Assembly: GCA_964416305.1 (NCBI GenBank)
Contig: CAYQDM010000018.1
Coordinates: forward strand, 7,733 to 71,732
Direction of reading: 5' to 3'
Source of the DNA: Acidaminobacter sp964416305
GTDB taxonomy: Bacteria; Bacillota; Clostridia; Peptostreptococcales; Acidaminobacteraceae
Length of the DNA: 64,000 nucleotides
The position numbers were made by a program, and so were the translations under genes. The stretch's first letter is position 1. Each line of letters opens with the position of its first letter. This document shows positions 49,753 to 57,488 of this stretch, in pieces. The notes beneath the pieces were generated by a model, which was given only the letters and a program-made list of their open reading frames with translations, was not told the origin of the DNA and did not search any database.

Positions 49753-50060
49753 TATTTCTCACCTCCTATAAATGCACCTTTGCCAATTTGTTGCTTGACC
49801 ACCATACCATCGACCAGCGGTTCAATACAGACGCGCACGTTAGGCTCTCCGTTGACTTCCATCAAACAAGACGAGCAATTCCCTATCGCGCAGTAAAAAC
49901 CTCTGGGTCTGTGATCGTGTCTCAGCACTTTAATACCATTGGCGTGCAGTGCAGATGCGATAGTTTCCCCCTCGTATCCTTTGAGCACAGTTTCCTCAAA
50001 AGTGAAAGATAAGACCTTGCTTCTGTCAAAATCAAGAACTGGATGGTTTTCGATTCTCAT
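49752..50060 (-). CDS. Small [2Fe-2S] protein (HcnA-like)
   Basis: About 102 residues from MRIENHPVLDF. The plant-type 2Fe-2S ferredoxin cysteines are in FYCAIGNCSSCLMEVNGEPNVRVC. It corresponds to HcnA/OoxA-small subunits of opine, cyanide-forming or hydroxyproline dehydrogenases. ATG 50060 has GGGAGG upstream; the more upstream in-frame start at 50102 lacks a ribosome site. It heads the nine-gene operon, about 175 nt downstream of the MerR-type promoter. The adjacent FAD subunit shares its stop/start overlap. Confidence 0.88.
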   Translation of the reverse strand: MRIENHPVLDFDRSKVLSFTFEETVLKGYEGETIASALHANGIKVLRHDHRPRGFYCAIGNCSSCLMEVNGEPNVRVCIEPLVDGMVVKQQIGKGAFIGGEK

Positions 50061-50234
50061 GATGGCACCTCCCGGGAAATTTGAATCTTGATTAAAAATC
50101 AATTAAAATAAATAATGTACTCAAAATGCTTAACTTGGTTTTCTGGAAAAATCTTGTGCCCCCAATGATTTTCTTTAAAGAATTCACTCCTTTTTGAGAT
50201 TCAGCAATAGTTTCTATTTAAATTCCCTAACGAC

Positions 50235-50265
50235 ACTGTAAAGTCTGACGTAAGGTCAGAGTCAA
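50235..50265 (-). promoter_or_regulatory. MerR-type promoter of the amine dehydrogenase-AOR operon
   Basis: On the minus strand TTGACT (50260-50265) and TACAGT (50235-50240) are 19 bp apart. The spacer holds the TCTGAC-N5-GTCAGA palindrome (50244-50260). The divergent MerR-family gene starts at 50372 and is the obvious activator. The rest of the 311-bp gap is AT-rich without another clear signal. Confidence 0.75.
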
Positions 50266-50371
50266 CAGAATTTTCTGAAATTTATATTTTGTTCATAAAT
50301 TAATACGTTTTTGCATCTCTTTCATGTTATATTCTTTAAGTATTCACATTGCGACAAGGAGGCGACACAAC

Positions 50372-51259
50372 ATGATGAAACTTGAAGAGGACAAACTTTC
50401 AATTGGACAAATGGCGAAGCTCAACAACGTAACCGAACGTTCGCTGCGTTTGTACCATGAAAATGGTCTGCTGGTGCCAGCCTATATTGATGACAGTTCC
50501 TCCTATCGTTATTATTCCAGTCACCAGTCCAAACGGTTAGACATGATTCTTCAGATGAAATCCGTTGGACTATCCCTGAAGCAAATCAAAGATGTTTTAG
50601 ATAACCAAGACTTATCCATATTTGAAGCTTTACTTCACGAACAAATAGATACTATTGAAACACAAATATCAGAGTTGATGATGAATCAGACTATCCTCAG
50701 AAAGAAACTGAACAGCTGCAAACATTTTTCCAATCCACCCATGCTAAATAATATCTATATAGAATATCAACCTGCCAGACGTGCGTTTTACTTTGAAATC
50801 GAAGCCTATGATTTCGAAGCAGATGTCAAAGATAGCATTAAACACTGGAAAAACGCTTTAATCAAAGTAAGAAATGAGCTTCACAAATATGGCATGCCTA
50901 TAACTTATTTCAGTGATGTTGGCGCAATCATTCCTCAGGAGCAGTTGACATCCGGAAAACTTTTATGCAACACAGCATTTATACTGGCTGATGATAAGCC
51001 TGAATATCCAGAAGTTAAACACTACACAATTCAGTCTGGTACTTATGTCTGTGTCTATAACAACTGGCCGTCCGGCGACAGTAGTGTCGAAGCTGCAGGG
51101 ATCAGAAATTTGATTCAATACATAGAAGAAAAAGGATATACCATATGCGGTGATTACATAGCGGAGGTTGTTGCAGAATCGACTGTCTTTGATTATGAAA
51201 GTCACTTGTCCCTGGTAAAAATGCAGATTCCTATTAGCGTAAACAAGTCTAGTAAATAA
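50372..51259 (+). CDS. MerR-family regulator with effector-binding domain
   Basis: About 295 residues. The N-terminal MerR helix-turn-helix reads LSIGQMAKLNNVTERSLRLYHENGLLVPAYIDDSSSYRYYSSHQ, followed by the dimer helix. The C-terminal 150 residues resemble a GyrI-like/effector-binding domain (ending YVCVYNNWPSGDSSVEAAGIRNLIQYIEEKGYTICGDYIAEVV). Such regulators sense organic cations or drugs and twist a 19-bp spacer promoter. It is divergent from the amine dehydrogenase operon, whose promoter has just such a spacer. ATG 50372 has AAGGAGG nine bases upstream. I infer that an imported amine is the inducer. Confidence 0.85.
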   Translation: MMKLEEDKLSIGQMAKLNNVTERSLRLYHENGLLVPAYIDDSSSYRYYSSHQSKRLDMILQMKSVGLSLKQIKDVLDNQDLSIFEALLHEQIDTIETQISELMMNQTILRKKLNSCKHFSNPPMLNNIYIEYQPARRAFYFEIEAYDFEADVKDSIKHWKNALIKVRNELHKYGMPITYFSDVGAIIPQEQLTSGKLLCNTAFILADDKPEYPEVKHYTIQSGTYVCVYNNWPSGDSSVEAAGIRNLIQYIEEKGYTICGDYIAEVVAESTVFDYESHLSLVKMQIPISVNKSSK

Positions 51260-51336
51260 ACAAACCTTAACACAGGGTCAACCTTGATCATAAACTTATG
51301 GTAAAACAGTTATGATCCATTCACTCATCAAAAAAA

Positions 51337-51378
51337 ACGCTGAAGCGACTCATTTCAAGTCGTTTCAGCGTTTTTTTC
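51337..51378 (+). terminator. Bidirectional terminator between MerR and LysR genes
   Basis: AACGCTGAA and TTCAGCGTT form the outer stem with inner CGACT/AGTCG, flanked by A runs on the left and T runs on the right. It serves both convergent genes. Confidence 0.85.
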
Positions 51379-51425
51379 CATTCTTACTAATCAGCAGCCA
51401 TAGCCTCAATTTAGATTTATAAATC

Positions 51426-52313
51426 TTAGAGTCTATAATGGTTCTGAATTAGCTTGATAAAACCCTCCATGGGCGGCGTTACCCATTTGTTCTTATTGTG
51501 AAACAACTGAGACCAAAACTGAATATCGCAATCTTCTACATCAAGAATAACCAGTTCATTGTTTTCAACACTCTCATGCACTGTATATTCCGGAAGGAAT
51601 GAAATTCCAATCCCATTCTTGATAAATTTAATTATGGACCCAGTATGGTCAATTTCCCAATAAGGCGAAATCTCAATATTCTTTTCTGAAGCATAATCCT
51701 CCAAGACTCTGCGATATATACCATTCTTTTCAGTCAGGATTAATGGGTGTTTGATGAGATCTTCAAAAGCAACACGCTTTCTTTTAGCCAACGGATGATC
51801 CGGATGCGCGACAAAAACTATTTTGACCGGCCAGGCAAATGAACGCACGCAATCTTTTTCGGTAATTTTTTTATCTAATAAGAAGATGAGGTCCAACTGA
51901 TTGTGTTTCAACATTCCAAAAAGGTCGCTGCCTGATGCTGTTTTAGTCTCTATAGAAACATTGGGAAACTCGTTATGATATTCCACTAACAGATCATCCA
52001 TCAACCATACAAATAATGACTCAAGTACACCAATTTTAAGCTGTCCTGTATAGTTTTTAGGATTCTTGCCAATTTGTTTGGATTCCTCCGCAATTCTGAC
52101 CAATTGATTCGCATAGACAATAAATTCATGACCCATTGGGGTGAGCGAGACTTTCTTTCCAATACGGTCAAACAAAGGAAACCCAATTTCCTTTTCAAGC
52201 TGATGAATTTGAACTGTCACTGTCGATTGGACATACCCTAACTGCTCGGCCGCTTTTGTGAAACTTCCGGATTCGGCGACTTTTAAAAATGCTGTCACAT
52301 TTCTTAATTCCAT
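51426..52313 (-). CDS. LysR-family transcriptional regulator
   Basis: A 295-residue LysR regulator. The N-terminal winged helix-turn-helix is standard (VTAFLKVAESGSFTKAAEQLGYVQSTVTVQIHQLEKEIGFPLFDR). The effector domain (residues 90-290) has the periplasmic-binding-like fold without a clear ligand clue. It is divergent from the octopine-dehydrogenase-family gene at 52597 and so probably regulates that gene and the following MmgE/PrpD gene. The start ATG 52313 is the first in frame and gives the normal LysR length. An inverted repeat CTCA-N4-TGAG upstream fits the LysR T-N11-A type. Confidence 0.88.
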   Translation of the reverse strand: MELRNVTAFLKVAESGSFTKAAEQLGYVQSTVTVQIHQLEKEIGFPLFDRIGKKVSLTPMGHEFIVYANQLVRIAEESKQIGKNPKNYTGQLKIGVLESLFVWLMDDLLVEYHNEFPNVSIETKTASGSDLFGMLKHNQLDLIFLLDKKITEKDCVRSFAWPVKIVFVAHPDHPLAKRKRVAFEDLIKHPLILTEKNGIYRRVLEDYASEKNIEISPYWEIDHTGSIIKFIKNGIGISFLPEYTVHESVENNELVILDVEDCDIQFWSQLFHNKNKWVTPPMEGFIKLIQNHYRL

Positions 52314-52374
52314 AGGACCAACCTTCTATCATTATTTTTCATCATCATTATCAAATCCATTCATTTTACAAATT

Positions 52375-52386
52375 CTCAATTCTGAG
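52375..52386. promoter_or_regulatory. Possible LysR binding site
   Basis: CTCAATTCTGAG, inside TTCTCAATTCTGAGTA, is an imperfect dyad with the T-N11-A arrangement of LysR sites. It lies 62 bp upstream of the LysR start and about 210 bp upstream of the divergent dehydrogenase gene, near a TATACT-like box. Confidence 0.45.
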
Positions 52387-52596
52387 TATATACTATGAAC
52401 AAGAAACGGACAATATCTTCAATCAGAATACAAAAGCAACAATGCTTCTTGTTTTCCAGCAGTACATTCATAAAATAACTGTTCAATAAAAATGGAGTAT
52501 AAGCCTGAAAATTTAAACAGGTTGAACATCCTAAAGTACAGGAATTTCAAAAACACATTACGCGTTCACTTTAAACCCAATGAGGAGGTCAATACA

Positions 52597-53838
52597 ATGT
52601 CCAAAATGGAGTACTTGAAGGAAATGCCAATCGCCGTGATAGGCGGCGGCGCCGTTGGAAAAACCTGCGCAGCAGACATGAAGCTGGCTGGTCGCGAAGT
52701 CCGTTTGTTCGACATGATGCCTTTTGCGAAACAAACCTTAGCAAACCTGGATAAGACAGGCATTTTGCTAGACGGTTTACAGCGTAACCTTTACTGCTTC
52801 GAACGTTCCGGCAAAGCGTTTTTCGATCTGGTCACGAGTGATATGGGCGAAGCTGTCAAAGGCGCAGGCTTAATTGTAGTTGCCGCACCTGCTATGGCTC
52901 ACGAACCCTTTTTCCGCGCCATGATTCCGCACCTTGAGGATGGGCAGGTCATCCACATCTTTACTGATAACTATGCATCCCTCATCCTGAGGCGCCTCAT
53001 GCGTGAAATGGGCTGTACAAAGAAAATTATAGTCGGCGGCTGGTCTTCAGCCCCATACGGCACTCGAATCGAAGCCGTCAACGGTTTCATGTTCCCTCAT
53101 GTCGGTGTCAAATACCGCGCCATCACACTGCGCGGCGCTTCCATGCCTATGTCAGATATTGATGATTTTATGGAGTCCTCCAAATATTTGCCGTGCCTTG
53201 ACGCTGTCACACAAGGCAATGGTCCTGAGGCAGGCAATACGGTTCTGGACATTGGTTTTTCCAACATCAACCCGGTCATTCACGTTCCTGCGACCATACT
53301 TGGCGTTTCCACCATGGAAAACTGGGGTGTCATCTTCGGCGGATACGACAAAACAACCTACTCCATGTACTCACACGGCCTGAGCCCTTCCATCTGCGAA
53401 GTCCAATATCAATTCTACAATGAAGAGATCGCCTTGGCTGAAGCTATTGGTGTGGACACCCCTAAATACGCTTACGAATCTTTCTTCTCTCGCCGCAGTG
53501 TTCTGACTCAGGAATATATGGGATTGGACGAAACCGGAAAAGACAACGTGGTCTTCCCTCTTGACCAACCTTCTACGGAAGGCAACACTGGTCCGAACAG
53601 CATTCACCACCGCTACCTGACAGAGGATGTCCCGGTTGGCTGCAAGATCTATCATGACTTAGGCGTTCAGTACGATGTCCCTACGCCTGTCATAGACTCC
53701 ATGATCACGCTGGCAGGCTCCATGCATAAGAAGAATTTCTTCAAGGAAAGCAAATATAACCTTGCCTACCTTGGCATTGACAATATGAGTAAAGATGACC
53801 TGCTCGCTTACCTCAACGAAGGCATCTACAATCGCTAA
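52597..53838 (+). CDS. NAD/NADP octopine/nopaline dehydrogenase-family enzyme
   Basis: About 413 residues. The N-terminal Rossmann motif is IAVIGGGAVGKTCAADMKLAGREVRLFDM, and the C-terminal octopine/nopaline dehydrogenase domain begins about residue 185 (DIGFSNINPVIHVPATILG with the catalytic histidine). Such enzymes reductively join a keto acid and an amino acid, or reverse the reaction, to form opines. ATG 52597 follows GAGGAGG. It lies beside an operon for an opine/amine dehydrogenase complex, which makes an opine link attractive. The MmgE/PrpD gene follows by 59 bp with a hairpin between. Confidence 0.82.
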   Translation: MSKMEYLKEMPIAVIGGGAVGKTCAADMKLAGREVRLFDMMPFAKQTLANLDKTGILLDGLQRNLYCFERSGKAFFDLVTSDMGEAVKGAGLIVVAAPAMAHEPFFRAMIPHLEDGQVIHIFTDNYASLILRRLMREMGCTKKIIVGGWSSAPYGTRIEAVNGFMFPHVGVKYRAITLRGASMPMSDIDDFMESSKYLPCLDAVTQGNGPEAGNTVLDIGFSNINPVIHVPATILGVSTMENWGVIFGGYDKTTYSMYSHGLSPSICEVQYQFYNEEIALAEAIGVDTPKYAYESFFSRRSVLTQEYMGLDETGKDNVVFPLDQPSTEGNTGPNSIHHRYLTEDVPVGCKIYHDLGVQYDVPTPVIDSMITLAGSMHKKNFFKESKYNLAYLGIDNMSKDDLLAYLNEGIYNR

Positions 53839-53845
53839 ATCTTCC

Positions 53846-53879
53846 AAGTGCGGACATCCTCAAGAGGATGCCCGCACTT
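53846..53879 (+). repeat. Intergenic hairpin in the opine-dehydrogenase-MmgE operon
   Basis: AAGTGCGG-A-CATCCTC pairs with GAGGATG-C-CCGCACTT across a two-base loop, a perfect stem apart from one internal mismatch. There is no T run, so an mRNA-stabilising or processing hairpin is more likely than a terminator. Confidence 0.6.
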
Positions 53880-53897
53880 ATCACAGGAGGCTATTCT

Positions 53898-55229
53898 ATG
53901 GAATTCAAAACGACCTATCAGGTGGAAGATTATATTCTCAATTCAAAATGGGAAGATCTGCCCAGAACCATTCAAGACCGGGCCATTGTCTGTGGTATAG
54001 ATCTCCTCATGGCATTGATTGTCGGAAGCAAAGGCAGGCAATTTCAGACCGGCGTTAAACTCGCGAACACGCTAGGATTGTCAGGCTCTATCGACATCCT
54101 AGGCACATCCGGTCAATACAACCTGCTTGGCGCAACAGTTGCCATGGCTCATGCCTCCAACTCCTTTGACATTGATGACGGTCACAATATGATCCAAGGA
54201 CATCCGGGCACCTCCTTTGTCGCAGGGATCACCGCGGCTGCTGTCGAAAAAAAGGTAACCTACAGAGAGTTTCTGACTACGCTGATCACAGCCTACGAAG
54301 CCACCATCCGCTGGGCGCTAGCCATGCAGCATCACTATGGCTTCCTACACAGCACAGGTGCTTATGGCGCTTACGGTACCGCTGCCGGCATAGGAAGACT
54401 TTATGGCCTTGACCGGAAATCCCTGAACAACGCCTTATCCATTGCGGATTTTCATGCTCCTATGACCCCAGTCATGCGCTCCGTCGAATACCCATCCATG
54501 AATAAGGACGGCGTCCCCTTCGGTGCCCAAGTCGGCGCCATGGCGGTTCTTGAAACTTTGGCCGGCAGCACTGGCTATGGAAATCTGCTGGAACTTCCTG
54601 AATATCAGCACCTTGTTGAAACCATCGGCAAAGAATTTGAGGTGCTTCGTCTCTACTTCAAACCCTACACCTGCTGCCGATGGTCACACCAACCCATCAA
54701 AGCCATCATAGACCTAATGGATGAGCATCATTTCACGCATCAGGACGTGGAAAATGTCACCGTTCATACCTTTGACTCTGCTGCCCGGTTAAGCAAGATC
54801 GTTCCAAAAAGAGCGGATGAAGCCCAATATAACATAGCTTGGCCCGTTGCCTCAGCCCTTGTCTTTGGAGATGTTGGATTCCTCCAGGTAACAGAAGAGG
54901 CTTTGGAAAATCAAGAAGTCCTGACCACAATGAATAAACTCAACTTTGTTATGGATCCTGAGCTCGACACACAGTTTCCGGAAAAACGCCTGGCCAGAGT
55001 TGAATTAGCGCTGGCAGATGGACGCACTCTCAAATCTCCGGTCTATGCGGCTCCCGGAGAACACACTGATGACATTGACTTAGCGTGGATCACTGAAAAG
55101 TTCATGCGAATCACGAAGCCAATGCTTGCTGAGGATGACCAGAAGACGCTTCTTTCAACCTTGACCAACCATTTGGATAAGCCAGTTGTCGAGATCATTA
55201 ATATGATCAATGAAATGCTTCAAGTATAA
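53898..55229 (+). CDS. MmgE/PrpD family protein
   Basis: About 443 residues of the MmgE/PrpD fold. The helical N-terminal domain includes FVAGITAAAVEKKVTYREFLTTLITAYEATIRWALA, the active-site region HASNSFDIDDGHNMIQGHPG (the usual DDxH-type block), and FKPYTCCRWSHQPIKAIIDLM, in which a conserved lysine-tyrosine-Cys-Cys segment is standard. Members are 2-methylcitrate or cis-aconitate dehydratases/decarboxylases, or iminodisuccinate epimerases. Given the opine dehydrogenase-like partner upstream, an epimerase or dehydratase acting on an imino acid is a fair guess. ATG 53898 has AGGAGG. Two 9-mers are inside the gene at 54621 and 54676. Confidence 0.82.
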   Translation: MEFKTTYQVEDYILNSKWEDLPRTIQDRAIVCGIDLLMALIVGSKGRQFQTGVKLANTLGLSGSIDILGTSGQYNLLGATVAMAHASNSFDIDDGHNMIQGHPGTSFVAGITAAAVEKKVTYREFLTTLITAYEATIRWALAMQHHYGFLHSTGAYGAYGTAAGIGRLYGLDRKSLNNALSIADFHAPMTPVMRSVEYPSMNKDGVPFGAQVGAMAVLETLAGSTGYGNLLELPEYQHLVETIGKEFEVLRLYFKPYTCCRWSHQPIKAIIDLMDEHHFTHQDVENVTVHTFDSAARLSKIVPKRADEAQYNIAWPVASALVFGDVGFLQVTEEALENQEVLTTMNKLNFVMDPELDTQFPEKRLARVELALADGRTLKSPVYAAPGEHTDDIDLAWITEKFMRITKPMLAEDDQKTLLSTLTNHLDKPVVEIINMINEMLQV

Positions 55230-55240
55230 TGCAATATTAA

Positions 55241-55276
55241 AAAGAGCCGAGACCCTTGATCAGGTCCTGGCTCTTT
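55241..55276 (+). terminator. Terminator after the MmgE/PrpD gene
   Basis: AAAGAGCCGAGACC pairs with GGTCCTGGCTCTTT (one mismatch), with A/T flanks on both sides. It lies between convergent genes. The exact 9-mer is absent from this one. Confidence 0.8.
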
Positions 55277-55304
55277 CACATTAATCTCAAAATGTCTATC
55301 TCTT

Positions 55305-55619
55305 CTATTTTACATACGAACAACAATAATCCGCGACTTCCTCAACCACTACCTTGAATTTCGAATTCGCCGGCACCTCAAACGTAAAAGCGTCTTGAAT
55401 CGATATCCACGGCTGATCCTCAGAAAGCTGAACACTTAGTTTTCCTGACATGATTTCCATAACTTCCTTCTCCGCCGTGCCAAACTCATATTCACCCGGC
55501 ATCATGATGCCCAGGGTCTTCTTCTCACCGTTCTCGAAAATCAGAGTACGGCTTGTCACCGCGCCACCGAAATACTTATTTGCTTCCTTAACCACTGTCA
55601 CATTTTTGAATTCACTCAT
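55305..55619 (-). CDS. ppnP: Pyrimidine/purine nucleoside phosphorylase PpnP (DUF1255)
   Basis: About 104 residues of the small cupin-fold PpnP family. KNVTVVKEANKYFGGAVTSRTLIFENGEKKTLGIMMPGEYEFGTAEKEVMEIMSGKLSVQL and VPANSKFKVVVEEVADYCCSYV are characteristic. In E. coli PpnP cleaves nucleosides with phosphate to bases and ribose-1-phosphate. ATG 55619 follows a GGATGGTTGGAG stretch that serves as ribosome site. It is monocistronic, convergent with MmgE/PrpD. Identification by motif is secure. Confidence 0.9.
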   Translation of the reverse strand: MSEFKNVTVVKEANKYFGGAVTSRTLIFENGEKKTLGIMMPGEYEFGTAEKEVMEIMSGKLSVQLSEDQPWISIQDAFTFEVPANSKFKVVVEEVADYCCSYVK

Positions 55620-55899
55620 ACTCCAACCATCCTTCAACCATTATTAACACCGAATCCGCTTTAAACAAACGAACCTCAAGAGTCCTTTCTACCATTATAA
55701 CTACTTTTTCTCTGCGCTCAAGGCTGTCATTGACACAAATCGACCCTTTCCAACAAATATTTAGGAAATCTACATTTTTATCATAAAAATATTTTGATAA
55801 GTGTCCCCGCACCTGTTACACTAAACACGTATACGCCATAATCCCATTGACTGATCTGCCTAAAAACACAAACATCGACCTCACGAGGAGCCCTTACCC

Positions 55900-56829
55900 A
55901 TGTCAAAATCCAACAATAAAGAACTCACCAACTGGCTTGCCTATCTGGCCGTCTGCATCTTCTGGGGTTCCGCCTACGTTGCCATAAAAATTGGCGTCAC
56001 GGAAATTGCACCGCTCTTTTTCACTTCACTCAGGTTTTCCGTCGCAGGCGCCCTGATGCTGCTTTATGCATTTCTGAAAGGCATTCCATTCCCCAGCTAT
56101 CCACGAGAATATGTTCAATCCGCTATCATAGGTCTCTTGATCCTCTTTGGCGGTCCCGCCTTTGTAGGGCTGGCCTCCCGCTACATCAGCGCCGGCGCCG
56201 TGTCCCTGATCGTCGCCTCCATCCCACTGGCCGTTGCCGTCATGCAAATGATCTATTATCCAAAGCTCAGAACTGCGAGCCTTCGCATTTGGTTAGGTCT
56301 CTTGATAGGTTTCAGCGGCGTTGCCATCCTCATCTTTTCAGGCGGCGGCGACATGCGGCTGGATCTGCGGGGCGTTATCCTGTGCCTGATCTCAGTCGTG
56401 CTCTGGTCAGCAGGCACCATCTATTCGGGGACGGTGAGGCTCCGAAGCCACATGATCGTACAGTCCGGACTTCAAATGTTCTTTGCCGGTCTCGGGATCC
56501 TGGCCGCCAGTTTTGCCACAGGCGAAAACCACACCCTGAACGTCTCATTCGAAAGCCTCATGGCGCTCCTCTTCCTGATCATCTTCGGTTCTATCCTGGC
56601 TTACAGCGCCTATATGCACATCATCAAGTCCTGGCCTCTCGCGAAAGCCAATACTTATGCCTACATCAACCCTATGGTCGCCGTCCTCATGGGCTGGCTG
56701 ATCCTGAACGAGCCCATCACCCCTGGCATTCTGCTCTCCATGGCCGTCATTCTATCCGGCGTCATCCTGGTACAAGCAGACACCTCCAAACCGCAGCAAA
56801 CGCTGGAACCAGCGGAGTCAGCAGCGTAA
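55900..56829 (+). CDS. EamA-family (drug/metabolite) transporter
   Basis: A 309-residue DMT exporter with ten predicted membrane helices in two EamA repeats (residues 12-145 and 155-295). The opening LAYLAVCIFWGSAYVAIKIGVTEIAPLFFTSLRFSVAGALMLL and second-half motif YAYINPMVAVLMGWLILNEPITPGILLSMAVILSGVILV are typical. EamA proteins export amino acids and other metabolites; the cargo is unknown here. ATG 55900 has GAGGAG upstream, and the gene ends next to a GAGCCAAGACC-type terminator. No operon partner is evident. Confidence 0.85.
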   Translation: MSKSNNKELTNWLAYLAVCIFWGSAYVAIKIGVTEIAPLFFTSLRFSVAGALMLLYAFLKGIPFPSYPREYVQSAIIGLLILFGGPAFVGLASRYISAGAVSLIVASIPLAVAVMQMIYYPKLRTASLRIWLGLLIGFSGVAILIFSGGGDMRLDLRGVILCLISVVLWSAGTIYSGTVRLRSHMIVQSGLQMFFAGLGILAASFATGENHTLNVSFESLMALLFLIIFGSILAYSAYMHIIKSWPLAKANTYAYINPMVAVLMGWLILNEPITPGILLSMAVILSGVILVQADTSKPQQTLEPAESAA

Positions 56830-56846
56830 ACCTATTAAAAGAACAA

Positions 56847-56883
56847 GAGCCAAGACCATTTATTTTGCCGATGGTCTTGGCTC
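56847..56883. terminator. GAGCCAAGACCAT-type terminator
   Basis: GAGCCAAGACCAT pairs with ATGGTCTTGGCTC; the loop holds TTTTGCCG so that GCCGATGGT (56867-56875) spans loop and stem. It lies between the EamA gene and the convergent small membrane protein. Confidence 0.75.
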
Positions 56884-56903
56884 CTTCATTTCCACCGAGC
56901 ATC

Positions 56904-57242
56904 TCACACAGATGTCTCATCCATTTTAAACGCCACAGCCTCAATAATCACGCCGTACAAAACCCCAGCCAAAAAACTGATAACATCCGTGAAATCCGTT
57001 GAACTGTAAAACGCAAAAGATACAACAAGTCCGAGTATGGCACCTCTTACCACTACATTTGGCAGTTTTCTCCCCCTGCCTGCCAAACCAATAACCAGCC
57101 CCATAATCACCCGGTTATACCATAAAGAAAACAGAAAATAAGGCTCACTTTGAAAGCCCGACCTGACAGACGCACCGACAATGCAGACGATCCCAAGCAG
57201 AGCGCCAGCAATCAGGCAGATGTTCATTCTTTTGGTGAACAT
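56904..57242 (-). CDS. Small membrane protein, unknown function
   Basis: About 112 residues with four likely membrane helices (near 7-25, 34-52, 60-80, 85-105 by hydrophobicity), basic loop AGRGRKLPNV between helices two and three, and a short polar tail. I do not recognise a family; the pattern is compatible with a small integral membrane protein such as a DUF-type component. ATG 57242 has GAGGTG eight bases upstream; a GTG at 57251 is the alternative. The gene is flanked by terminators and its transcription unit appears to be independent. Confidence 0.6.
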   Translation of the reverse strand: MFTKRMNICLIAGALLGIVCIVGASVRSGFQSEPYFLFSLWYNRVIMGLVIGLAGRGRKLPNVVVRGAILGLVVSFAFYSSTDFTDVISFLAGVLYGVIIEAVAFKMDETSV

Positions 57243-57433
57243 GCAATACACCTCACTTTTCCTTCACTTATTCCTTACTTAGACTCCCGCGTCCTACATC
57301 ACACCTATACCCAATTTCCATCACCAAACAAAAACTTCCAGCCAAACCACCCACTAACCTTTCATTTTCCCGAAAATTATGTTTGAGGAAAGACGCGTCT
57401 GAAACCGACTTCCGTACCCTCCCAAAAAACTTA

Positions 57434-57471
57434 AAGAGCCAAGACCATTTTTGCCGATGGTCTTGGCTCTT
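57434..57471 (-). terminator. Terminator of the tartrate/fumarate dehydratase operon
   Basis: AAGAGCCAAGACCAT pairs with ATGGTCTTGGCTCTT; GCCGATGGT is at 57453-57461. On the minus strand the stem is followed by TAAGTTTTTTGGG. It is 18 bp after the TtdB-like stop. Confidence 0.85.
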
Positions 57472-57488
57472 CCCATTTCCCTAGAGTC

